DNA from: Geomonas ferrireducens
GTDB lineage: Bacteria > Desulfobacterota > Desulfuromonadia > Geobacterales > Geobacteraceae
Reading direction: 5' to 3'
NCBI RefSeq assembly: GCF_004917065.1
Contig: NZ_SSYA01000002.1
Coordinates: 597,897-661,896, forward strand
DNA length: 64,000 nucleotides
Below, piece by piece: positions 1 through 8,246 of the stretch (within the stretch, counting starts at the first letter, position 1; each line of letters begins with the position of its first letter). A program made the translations under genes and the position numbers. The notes beneath the pieces are model-generated. The model ran no database searches. It had not been told where the DNA came from and saw only the letters and a program-made list of their open reading frames with translations.

Positions 1-309
1 CTTAAGGCCTTCTTTCTCGTCAACTGCACCGACGCCGGTTTCAACATGGCGGAACTCACCAACTGCGTGACCATCTTCGTGATCGATTACAGCGTGCCGC
101 GCGCGTTGGTCGAGATGTCGCTGCGCCATGTGAGCCGGCACTACGAGGGTGGGGCGATGCCGGCCCTGGTGTTCCCGCACTCGTATGCCGTCGAAAAGGC
201 CTTTCCGGTCGAAAAGACCTACCTGCTCTGGATCCTCGACATGCGTTACACGGACCATTTTCTGCACTACTGCGACGGGCTCCTCAAGGGGCCGCGCAAG
301 GCGCAGTGA
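1..309 (+). CDS. C-terminal end of an unidentified protein (5' truncated by window)
   Basis: The reading frame is open from base 1 and ends at the TGA at 307-309, so about 102 C-terminal residues are visible and the start lies outside the window. There is an internal ATG at 46 but no ribosome-binding site in front of it, and the frame before it is equally protein-like (hydrophobic stretch LKAFFLV). I do not recognise the family: the tail is rich in Tyr, His and Phe and contains Cys residues, without a clear motif. The next gene follows immediately, which suggests it is the upstream member of the signalling run. Confidence 0.6.
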   Translation, partial: LKAFFLVNCTDAGFNMAELTNCVTIFVIDYSVPRALVEMSLRHVSRHYEGGAMPALVFPHSYAVEKAFPVEKTYLLWILDMRYTDHFLHYCDGLLKGPRKAQ

Positions 310-323
310 TCGCCGGAGCCGAC

Positions 324-2564
324 ATGGAAGCTTCCCAGCGCGACAAGCCGCTATATAACAGCAGGATCATCAATTCCTTCATCCTGCTCATAAAGCACAA
401 GTACAGCCACGTCGACATCGCCGAGCTCCTGGAGTACGCGGGGATGAAGGAGTACGAGGTGGCCGACCAGGCGCACTGGTTCACCCAGAGCCAGGTGGAT
501 CGCTTCTATGAAAAGCTCCTGCAGATGACGGGCAACCCGCGCATCGCAAGGGAGGCCGGACGCTACGCCGCCTCTCCCGACGTGCTGGGCGCCATGCGCC
601 AGTACATCCTCGGGCTCGTGGACGCCTCGAGCACCTTCGAGATCATCAGCAAGGCGACCGCTAACTTCACCAGAAGTACGAGCTACCGGTCGCGCCGCCT
701 CGCCTCCAACTCGGTCGAGATCACGGTCACTCCGGTGGACGGGGGGATGGAACAGCAGTACCAGTGCGAAAACCGCATCGGCTTTTTCGAGGCGATCGTC
801 CTCATGTTCAACCACAAGCTTACCGACCTGCAGTACTTCCCTGAGATCAGGCACCTCCCCACCATCCAGCAGCCCGAGTGCATCTTCCGCGGCGACCCGG
901 TTTGCCGCTACGTGGTGACCTGGGAGAAGAGCGCCTACACCTACCTGAAGAAGCTGCGCAACACCCTGGTGCCGACCCTGGCGCTGGCGAACATCGTCCT
1001 TGCCGCCGTCGGCATGGCATCGGGATACGCCCTGCTCGGGTCGCTGGTCCTGCTGCTCCTGGTGGCGCTGGCCGCCGAGTCGAGCGAGAAGCGGGCCGTA
1101 AAGGACAGCCTGAGCAGCACCAAGGACTCCATCGACAACCTTCTGGAACTGATCGATTTGAACTACAACACCGCGATGCTTACCAACGAGATAGGGCAGC
1201 GGCTCGGCAATTTTACGCGCATCGAGGAGATGCTCATCGATGTCGCCGACATCATGCAGCGCCGGCTCGAATACGACCGTGGCGCCATCTTCCTCGCCGA
1301 CGGCAACAGCGGGAGACTCGAACTGCGGGCCTCGTACGGCTACGGCGCGCGGGAGCTGGAATGTCTGAACGGGCTGTCGCTTCCCCTTGACCAAAACGGT
1401 TCCGGTCGCGACGTCTACGTCGCCTGCTTCAACGAAAAACGCCCCTTTCTCGTCAACGACCTCGAACGTGAGCAGGAGACCCTCGGCAGACGCACCCTGG
1501 CCTGCGCCGTCAAAAACGGCACGAGGTCGTTCATCTGCTGTCCCATCACCTCTGAGGGGATGTCCATCGGGGTTCTGACCGCGGAGAACGTGAGGAGCAA
1601 GCGCCCTCTTGTGGAGCGTGACGTGAGCCTCATGATGGGCACCGCGTCGGTCATCGGCATCAGCTACCGCAACTGCGAGCTCATCGGTGCCCTGGAGCAG
1701 GCAAAGGAGGATCTGGAGGCCCGGGTAGCCGAGCGGACCGCCGATCTTGAGTTGAGCCGGAAGAAGGTGGAAATGCAGCACGAGGAGCTTTCTCGGACCC
1801 TTTTCGAACTTGAGGAGGAGACCGCGCAGAGGATGCAGGCACTTGAGGAGTTGGGCGAAAAGGAGCGCATGCTGCTGCAGCAAAGCCGTCTGGCTGCGCT
1901 TGGGGAGATGATCAGCAACATCGCGCACCAGTGGCGCCAGCCGTTGAACGAGCTTGGTCTCATCGTGCAGGAACTGCCGGTCATGTACGACCACGGCAGT
2001 TTTACCCGTGACTACCTAAACGACAGCGTCGCGAGGTTCATGAAGGTGCTGAACCATACCTCGCGCACCATCGACGATTTCCGCAATTTCTTCAGGCCGG
2101 ACAAGGCCGCCGCACCCTTCAAGGTTGCCGAGGTTGTGGGGCGCACGCTGTCGCTGGTCCAGGACAGCTTCCGACACCTGCACATCGACGTAGTGTTCAA
2201 CGCCGTGGACGACCCGGTAGTGACAGGGCACCAGAACGAGTTTTCCCAGGCGATCCTCAACATCCTCTTCAACGCCCGCGACGCCTTTCTGGACCGCAAG
2301 GTCGAACGACGCACCATCACCATATCGGTCAAAGAAGAGGGAGGATACGCCGCGGTGAGGATACTGGATAACGCGGGGGGGGTCCCGGAAGAGATAATGG
2401 ACCGCATCTTCGATCCCTATTTCACTACCAGAGGCCCTGAGCAGGGGACCGGGATCGGCTTGTACATGTCCAAGGTGATCATTGAAAAGAACATCCCCGG
2501 GCGGCTCACTGTTCGCAACGTGGACAGGGGGGCAGAGTTCACCATCGAGGTTCCCGTAGGGTGA
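324..2564 (+). CDS. Membrane sensor histidine kinase: V4R-like N-domain, two TM helices, GAF, HisKA, HATPase
   Basis: A 746-residue sensor kinase. Residues 1-205 form a ligand-domain-like region ending in a Cys-x4-G-x3-Cys motif (ECIFRGDPVCRY) that resembles the end of 4-vinyl-reductase (V4R) domains. A hydrophobic hairpin of two helices follows (about 212-250), then a GAF-type domain (about 300-455), a coiled coil (about 465-525), an H-box with AHQWRQPLN (His535) and a HATPase domain with N, G1 and GTGIGL motifs. It probably autophosphorylates and feeds the receivers encoded downstream. The ATG at 324 is preferred because GGAG lies 6 nt upstream; a GTG at 306 overlaps the previous stop (GTGA) and would add six residues. 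V4R assignment is inference; the kinase core is certain. Confidence 0.88.
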   Translation: MEASQRDKPLYNSRIINSFILLIKHKYSHVDIAELLEYAGMKEYEVADQAHWFTQSQVDRFYEKLLQMTGNPRIAREAGRYAASPDVLGAMRQYILGLVDASSTFEIISKATANFTRSTSYRSRRLASNSVEITVTPVDGGMEQQYQCENRIGFFEAIVLMFNHKLTDLQYFPEIRHLPTIQQPECIFRGDPVCRYVVTWEKSAYTYLKKLRNTLVPTLALANIVLAAVGMASGYALLGSLVLLLLVALAAESSEKRAVKDSLSSTKDSIDNLLELIDLNYNTAMLTNEIGQRLGNFTRIEEMLIDVADIMQRRLEYDRGAIFLADGNSGRLELRASYGYGARELECLNGLSLPLDQNGSGRDVYVACFNEKRPFLVNDLEREQETLGRRTLACAVKNGTRSFICCPITSEGMSIGVLTAENVRSKRPLVERDVSLMMGTASVIGISYRNCELIGALEQAKEDLEARVAERTADLELSRKKVEMQHEELSRTLFELEEETAQRMQALEELGEKERMLLQQSRLAALGEMISNIAHQWRQPLNELGLIVQELPVMYDHGSFTRDYLNDSVARFMKVLNHTSRTIDDFRNFFRPDKAAAPFKVAEVVGRTLSLVQDSFRHLHIDVVFNAVDDPVVTGHQNEFSQAILNILFNARDAFLDRKVERRTITISVKEEGGYAAVRILDNAGGVPEEIMDRIFDPYFTTRGPEQGTGIGLYMSKVIIEKNIPGRLTVRNVDRGAEFTIEVPVG

Positions 2565-2581
2565 AGTACGGAAGGCGCCGT

Positions 2582-2609
2582 TTGACAAGGTGGTGCATGC
2601 GGATAGAAT
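2582..2609 (+). promoter_or_regulatory. Sigma-70-type promoter for the receiver/kinase run
   Basis: A perfect -35 box TTGACA (2582-2587) is followed 16 nt later by TAGAAT (2604-2609), a 5/6 match to TATAAT. It sits just after the stop of the first kinase and about 125 bp before the receiver gene at 2735, so it could drive the four downstream signalling genes independently. Confidence 0.55.
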
Positions 2610-2658
2610 AAGCGGGTGCTAATGTTCGACGGTAAATGTAGTGCGTCGCAGCACAATC

Positions 2659-2697
2659 AGCCGAGCCGAAACCTTACTCCAAGCGCTCGGCTGTTTT
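2659..2697 (+). terminator. Terminator-like hairpin in the leader of the receiver gene
   Basis: AGCCGAG (2659-2665) pairs with CTCGGCT (2686-2692), followed by GTTTT. It lies between the promoter at 2582 and the receiver start at 2735, so it is either a weak terminator for the upstream kinase or an attenuator. The loop is long (20 nt) and the T-run short. Confidence 0.3.
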
Positions 2698-2734
2698 GCG
2701 GTCTGCAGTTACCCTCCGGGGCGCGGAGAAGCCG

Positions 2735-3133
2735 ATGGCTCAGTCATTCATCCTGCTCGTTGAAGATAACCCCGACGACGTGTTCCTTGCCAGTCGCATC
2801 ATACGTAAGGTCTGCACTGACGAGATACTGGTCGCAAGGGACGGCGAAGAGGCGAGTGAGCTTTTGCGGCGCATGGAACAGGAAAGTGGCCATGACCGGA
2901 TCAGGCTGGTGCTTTTGGATCTCAAGCTCCCAAAGATAAGCGGCCTCGACATCCTGCAGTACATACGTCAAAACGAGCGGCTGCGCCGGCTTCCCGTTGC
3001 CATACTCACCTCCTCGGACAACGAGACCGATCAGGAAACATGCTGGGACCTCGGTGTCGTTGACTACATCTACAAGCCGATGACCGCCGACCGGCTCAAA
3101 AGTGTACTGTTGCGGGGCGGGGGGGGCGAATGA
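2735..3133 (+). CDS. Stand-alone response regulator receiver (Rcp1/CheY-like)
   Basis: A 132-residue single receiver domain with no output domain. It has the acidic pair in LLVEDNPDD, the phosphoacceptor Asp in LLDLKLP, a Thr/Ser in LTSSDN and the conserved Lys in YKP. Such receivers act as phosphate shuttles or sinks for bacteriophytochrome-like kinases. The ATG at 2735 is chosen because GGAG (2725-2728) lies 6 nt before it; a longer frame from a TTG at 2696 has no such site. Its stop overlaps the next start as ATGA at 3130-3133, implying translational coupling with the receiver-kinase downstream. Confidence 0.9.
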   Translation: MAQSFILLVEDNPDDVFLASRIIRKVCTDEILVARDGEEASELLRRMEQESGHDRIRLVLLDLKLPKISGLDILQYIRQNERLRRLPVAILTSSDNETDQETCWDLGVVDYIYKPMTADRLKSVLLRGGGGE

Positions 3134-4713
3134 GCGAAGGGGCCGGGGAATTGGGTGCTGCCAGCATGCTCTACGTCGAGGACGAGGCGGATGCCCGTCA
3201 GATGGTGACGAGGATGCTCGCCATGAACTACCCGATGCTCGAGGTCTACGTGGCGGAGAACGGGCTCGCCGCACTGGAACTGTACCGCGAGCATAAAGCC
3301 GACATCGTCATGACCGACATCAACATGCCGCTGATGGACGGGATCAGGATGTCGCGAGAGATCAAGGAGATAAACCCCGCGGTGACGATCATAGCCGTCA
3401 CGGCCCACAGCGACACCTCCTACCTTTTGAGCGCCATAGAAATCGGTGTTCACAACTACGTACTGAAACCCCTCAACTACCAGGAACTCTTCGCGGTTCT
3501 CGACAAGGTGCTGGAACAGATCGCGTTGAAACGGCTCGTGGAGCAGCAGCACCGGCGTCTTGAAGAAAACGAGCGGCAGCTTGCAGTGGCGCAGCGCATC
3601 GCACGACTGGGGAGCTGGCAGCAGGACCTGGACTCCGGCACCATGAGCTGGTCCGACGAGCTGTACCGGATCTGCGGCGTCGAGCCCGGCACTGTCACCC
3701 CCTCGCCGGCTTCCTTTCTGGAGCGCTTCCTCCCTGAAGACCGCGATTCTGTACTGAGGACCATCTGGGGGACAGGGGAGGCGGGCCTTACCGAGCCCCT
3801 TTTTTGCCGCGTGCTGCGCCCGGACGGATCGACGAGGATTGTCCGGCTTGAAGCTGAGGCCGTCGTGGAGGCGTGCGGCAGCCGGACCGTGATCGGGACT
3901 TGCCATGACGTAACCGAGTTGAAGCGGGCCGAGGAGCAGGTGCGTACCCTCACCGGTGAGTTGGAGCGGCGTGTCGAGCAGCGGACTTCGCTGCTGCAGG
4001 CTACGGTGAGCGAACTGGAGACCTTCAGCTACTTCGTCTCTCATGATCTCAGGGCGCCGGTGGCACGCCTGGAGGGATACTGCACGGCGCTCCTCGAGGA
4101 CTGCGGGACCTGCGGCCACGCCGATTGCCGCCAGTACGCCGAGCGTGCCGGGCTCGTGGTACAGCAGATCAAGCTGATCATGGACGCCTTCAACAGCCTC
4201 ACGCACCTTGCGCGCTGCACCCTCACCATCGGCGACGCAGACTTGACCGACATCGCGAGGACCGTCGCACGTGATCTCTCCGCCGACCAGCCCGATCGCA
4301 AGGTGGAATTGGTCATAGCCGAAGGCATGAAGGTGAACGGTGACCCGGCCCTGCTAAAAAAGGCGCTCGAGCATCTGCTGCACAACGCCTGGAAGTTCAC
4401 CTCCAAAACCGAGCACCCCCGCATCGAGATCGGCGTCATGTACCGCGAGGGGGCTCCGGTCTATTTCGTCAGGGACAACGGCGTCGGCTTCAACATGAAA
4501 TACGCCGACAAGCTCTTCAAGCCTTTTCAGACCATCCATACGCCCGGCGAGTTCGCCTGGAACGGTACCGGTATCGGGCTCGCCATCGTGCACAGCATCG
4601 TGCTAAGGCACGGCGGGCGCATCTGGGCGGAAGGGGAGGTTGGTGAGGGTGCGACTTTTTATTTCACCCTGGCTGAGAACCCGGAATCGGGCAGCTACCT
4701 CAGGCAGGGATGA
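3130..4713 (+). CDS. Receiver-PAS-histidine kinase (phytochrome-type kinase core)
   Basis: 527 residues with an N-terminal receiver (about 12-130; Asp63 in MTDINMP, Lys in LKPLNY), a PAS fold (about 155-275, ending in the usual DVTELKRAEE linker), a coiled-coil linker and a HisKA domain with SHDLRAPV (His305), then a HATPase domain with NAWKFT, DNGVGF and GTGIGLA. It has no membrane segment, so it is cytoplasmic. The N-terminal receiver makes this an intermediate relay kinase rather than a primary sensor. The receiver is close in sequence to that of the GGDEF-EAL protein at 8247 (LNYP/MNYP, ADDG/AENG, ITDLNMP/MTDINMP). It overlaps both neighbours by ATGA. Confidence 0.9.
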   Translation: MSEGAGELGAASMLYVEDEADARQMVTRMLAMNYPMLEVYVAENGLAALELYREHKADIVMTDINMPLMDGIRMSREIKEINPAVTIIAVTAHSDTSYLLSAIEIGVHNYVLKPLNYQELFAVLDKVLEQIALKRLVEQQHRRLEENERQLAVAQRIARLGSWQQDLDSGTMSWSDELYRICGVEPGTVTPSPASFLERFLPEDRDSVLRTIWGTGEAGLTEPLFCRVLRPDGSTRIVRLEAEAVVEACGSRTVIGTCHDVTELKRAEEQVRTLTGELERRVEQRTSLLQATVSELETFSYFVSHDLRAPVARLEGYCTALLEDCGTCGHADCRQYAERAGLVVQQIKLIMDAFNSLTHLARCTLTIGDADLTDIARTVARDLSADQPDRKVELVIAEGMKVNGDPALLKKALEHLLHNAWKFTSKTEHPRIEIGVMYREGAPVYFVRDNGVGFNMKYADKLFKPFQTIHTPGEFAWNGTGIGLAIVHSIVLRHGGRIWAEGEVGEGATFYFTLAENPESGSYLRQG

Positions 4714-7700
4714 GCACCTTGCGAGGCGTCATGACAGGAAAAACGGGCGCAATCCAGGCGGCAGGTAACGAAGAGGCCATGGCTCATCTTGCCGCCATAG
4801 TCGACTCTTCCGATGACGCAATTCTGAGCAAGAGCCGTGAAGGGATCATCACCAGTTGGAACCATGCCGCTGAAACGCTCTACGGCTACAGCGCCGAAGA
4901 GGCGGTCGGACGTAACATATCCTTCCTCGTCCCGGAAAGCCGGCGTGACGAGCTGCGCGAGATCACCGAGAAGATCCTGCGCGGCGAACGCATTCGCAAC
5001 CTGCAGACGGTGCGCCTGGCCAAAGGGGGGCGCGAAGTCCCCGTGTCCCTCACCCTCTCCCCGATCCTCGATAGCGGCGGAAATCTGACCGGCATCTCCA
5101 TCATCGCCCGCGAAGACGCCGAGCGCGCCCAGATGGAGCGTCTCTTGCGGGAAAGCGAGCGGTACTACCGTACCCTGGTGGAAATGGCCCCGGACCCGGT
5201 GCTGGTGCACCGCGGCGGCGACTTTCTCTACGCGAACTGCGCCGCGCTCGGCGTCTTCGGGGCGCAGGATCTCCATACGCTGCGCAGTCACACGCTGTAC
5301 GAACTGATTCATCCTGACGACAGGGAGGCGATGGAGCATAAGATCGTGGCGATGAAGGACGGGGAGGAAATCCCGCTGCTTGAGTTCCGCATCAGACGCC
5401 TGGACGGCGAGGAGCGGTTCATGGAAGGGTCTTCCACGGTCATCGTGTACCGGGGTAGCCCGGCGGTCCAGACCATCGCGCGCGACGTCTCCGAGCGTAA
5501 GGCGGCCCAGGCCGAGCATGAGGCCATGCTTCGCGAGCTCGCTTTTCAGCAAAGCCGCTTTGAGCTGGTAGTCGAGCAACTTCCCGTCGGCGTGGTGGTA
5601 GCAGAAGCGTCCTCCGGGAAGGTCGTCTACCAAAACGACGTCGTCCGTGACATTTTCCGCGTTCAACCGGAAGAGACGACCTCCGTTTCCGATTTCGACA
5701 GCTGGAAGCTGTACCGGTTGGATGGAAGCCATGTCTCGGCCCCGGAAATCCCCTTGAGCCGCGCCATAACCAGGGGGGAGACCGTGTTCGGCGAAGAGTA
5801 CCAGGTACTAAGGGGAGACGGCTCACGCGGTTTTGTGAGCATCAACGCGACCCCGCTGCGCGACATGTCCGGCAGCATCATATCCGGACTTGCCACTTTT
5901 ACCGACGTAACGGAAAGCAGGGTGGCGGCCAAGGCGCTTGCCGAGAGCGAGGAACGCCTGAAGCTTGCCCTCGATGCCGCCGAGATGGGGGCCTGTGACA
6001 TCGACGTAGCTACCGGAGAGGGTAACTGGTCACGCAGACACTTCCTCCTCATGGGATATCCTGCGCCGGACAGGGATCCCGCCCCCGCCTCACTTTCCAT
6101 GTGGCAGGACCTGATTCACGCCGAGGACAGGGAACGGGTCCTGTCGGCTCTTGATGAGGCCTGTCACCAGAACCAACTCTTCAGTTCGGAGCACAGGATC
6201 ATTCGCGCAGATAAAGGTGATGCCGTATGGGTCAACGTGATTGGGCGCTTCGTCTGCGAGCCCGCGGGAAGCTCCTGCCGTTTCATCGGTGTCATTTTCG
6301 ACGTGACCCGCCGCAAGGCGACCGAGGAGGAACTCCTGCGTTCCACGAGGAGGCTGCGCAACCTCGCCGATTCCATGCCCCAAATCGTCTGGACCGCGGG
6401 TCCCGACGGCACCATAGATTACCTGAACGCACACTTTCACAGCTATACCGGCATCGGCCCGGATTTCCTGAACGAATGCGGCGGGTCACCTTCGGGACTG
6501 ATCGCGTGTTGCATCCACCCGGACGACCGGCAGCGCACTGCCGAGCTCTGGGGGGAGGCGATTGCCACCGGGACGACATACCAGAACGAACAGCGCATCC
6601 TTGGCGCCGACGGTAGTTATCGCTGGCACCTAAGCCGTGCTACCGCCGAACGCGACGAACATGGCAAAGTAGCCAAGTGGTACGGGACCTCCACCGACAT
6701 TCACGAACTGAGGGGGGTGCAGGAGCGGCTGCGCTCCAGCGAGACGAAGTTTCGCTGGCTTTACGAGTCCAACCTGATCGCCATATTCTTCTGGAACCGC
6801 GATGGCAGGATCACCGACGCAAACGATGCCTACTGTGACCTGATCGGCCACACCGGGATAGAGTGCAGAAGCGGTGACCTGAACCTCGCCGATGTAACCG
6901 CCCCTGAGGATCGCGCAAAGGACCGGAGCGCGATGGACGAGATCATCTCCCGCGGTATCAGCAAGACCTACGAGAAGGTCTTTGTCCGTTCCAGAAACGG
7001 TCAGCGTGTTGCCGCGCTGACCGCCCTCGCTCGCATGGCCGACACCGACGAGGAAGGGATCGGTTTCGCCGTCGATCTTACGGAACTAAAACGCGCCGAG
7101 CAGGCGCTCAAGGACAATGAGGCCACCCTGAAGCTCGCGGTTGAGACGACCGGGCTCGGCATTTTTTCCATGGATCTGGCCACCGGATCGGGGGAGTGGT
7201 CGGCAATCGCGCGGCAGCATTACGGCCTTCCCAAAGATGCCGAGACCGATCTGGCGACTGTCCTGCGGTGTGTTCACCCGGAAGACAGGGGAAGGCTGGA
7301 GCAGATCGTTAAAGACGCACGCACCCCCGCCGGCGCCGGGCTTTACAGCGCAGAGTACCGAACCGTCGGATCTGTTGACGGTAAGGTGCGCTGGATCAGC
7401 ATGCGGGCGCGGGTCTCTTATGCCGAAGACGGTACACCGCTCAGGCTTGTGGGCGCCTGTATGAACATATCGGACATCGTCATGTCCCAGGAGGCGCTCA
7501 GGGAGGAGATGACCGAGCGTCTCAGGGCGGTGGAGGAGTTGCGCCGCCAGGAACAGCTTCTCATCAGGCAGGGGCGGCTTGCCGCCATGGGGGAGATGAT
7601 CGCCAACATCGCGCACCAGTGGCGTCAGCCCCTTAACACCCTTGGTCTCATCGTGCAGGAATTGCCCACCTACTACAACCAGGGGCTCTTCAACGAGGAT

Positions 7701-8243
7701 TACCTCGACACGAGCGTGGCCCGCGCCATGAAGGTGATCAACTACATGTCCCAAACCATCGACGGTTTCAGAAACTTCTTCGGCCCCGACAAGGAAAAGC
7801 AGAGGTTCAGGGCCCTCGACGTCCTGGAACAGACCTTGACCATACTTCAGGGGGCCTTCGCTGCGGCAAAGGTGGATATCGACCTGCAGGCCGACCCGGA
7901 CGCGTGGGTGGTCGGCATCCCGAACGAGTTCGCGCAGGTGCTCTTAAATATCCTTATGAACGCGAAGGACGCCTTGGTGGAGCGAAAAGTCGAGCGCCCG
8001 CGGGTGGAAGTGAGGCTGAGCGTGGCGGAAGGTAAGACGGTGATCACCATCGAGGACAACGCGGGAGGGATCCCCCAGGAGATCATCGATAAGGTTTTCG
8101 ACCCGTACTTCACCACCAAAGGGCCGGACAAGGGGACCGGCATAGGGCTTTTCATGTCGAAGACCATAGTGGAAAAGAACATGAAGGGGGCACTCACCGT
8201 GACCAACACCGGGGAAGGCGCCCGGTTCCGTATCGAGGTGTAG
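4710..8243 (+). CDS. Seven-PAS sensor histidine kinase
   Basis: A 1177-residue soluble kinase with no signal peptide or TM helix. About seven consecutive PAS/PAC units are marked by repeated linkers (AREDAERAQ, ARDVSERKA, FTDVTESR, IFDVTRRKA, TDIHELRG, AVDLTELKRA, NISDIVMSQ), covering residues about 25-930. The kinase core starts with a coiled coil and AHQWRQPLN (His969), followed by a HATPase domain with DNAGG and GTGIGL. The H-box and following region are very similar to those of the kinase at 324 (for example TIDGFRNFF versus TIDDFRNFF), so the two cores are paralogues and may share response regulators. The start overlaps the preceding stop as ATGA. Confidence 0.9.
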   Translation: MSTLRGVMTGKTGAIQAAGNEEAMAHLAAIVDSSDDAILSKSREGIITSWNHAAETLYGYSAEEAVGRNISFLVPESRRDELREITEKILRGERIRNLQTVRLAKGGREVPVSLTLSPILDSGGNLTGISIIAREDAERAQMERLLRESERYYRTLVEMAPDPVLVHRGGDFLYANCAALGVFGAQDLHTLRSHTLYELIHPDDREAMEHKIVAMKDGEEIPLLEFRIRRLDGEERFMEGSSTVIVYRGSPAVQTIARDVSERKAAQAEHEAMLRELAFQQSRFELVVEQLPVGVVVAEASSGKVVYQNDVVRDIFRVQPEETTSVSDFDSWKLYRLDGSHVSAPEIPLSRAITRGETVFGEEYQVLRGDGSRGFVSINATPLRDMSGSIISGLATFTDVTESRVAAKALAESEERLKLALDAAEMGACDIDVATGEGNWSRRHFLLMGYPAPDRDPAPASLSMWQDLIHAEDRERVLSALDEACHQNQLFSSEHRIIRADKGDAVWVNVIGRFVCEPAGSSCRFIGVIFDVTRRKATEEELLRSTRRLRNLADSMPQIVWTAGPDGTIDYLNAHFHSYTGIGPDFLNECGGSPSGLIACCIHPDDRQRTAELWGEAIATGTTYQNEQRILGADGSYRWHLSRATAERDEHGKVAKWYGTSTDIHELRGVQERLRSSETKFRWLYESNLIAIFFWNRDGRITDANDAYCDLIGHTGIECRSGDLNLADVTAPEDRAKDRSAMDEIISRGISKTYEKVFVRSRNGQRVAALTALARMADTDEEGIGFAVDLTELKRAEQALKDNEATLKLAVETTGLGIFSMDLATGSGEWSAIARQHYGLPKDAETDLATVLRCVHPEDRGRLEQIVKDARTPAGAGLYSAEYRTVGSVDGKVRWISMRARVSYAEDGTPLRLVGACMNISDIVMSQEALREEMTERLRAVEELRRQEQLLIRQGRLAAMGEMIANIAHQWRQPLNTLGLIVQELPTYYNQGLFNEDYLDTSVARAMKVINYMSQTIDGFRNFFGPDKEKQRFRALDVLEQTLTILQGAFAAAKVDIDLQADPDAWVVGIPNEFAQVLLNILMNAKDALVERKVERPRVEVRLSVAEGKTVITIEDNAGGIPQEIIDKVFDPYFTTKGPDKGTGIGLFMSKTIVEKNMKGALTVTNTGEGARFRIEV

Positions 8244-8246
8244 CCG

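Noticed and set aside
351-1994. 547-codon open frame on the minus strand
   Set aside because: It is antisense to the well-supported kinase gene and shows the Arg/His/Gly/Pro-rich composition typical of shadow frames in GC-rich DNA.
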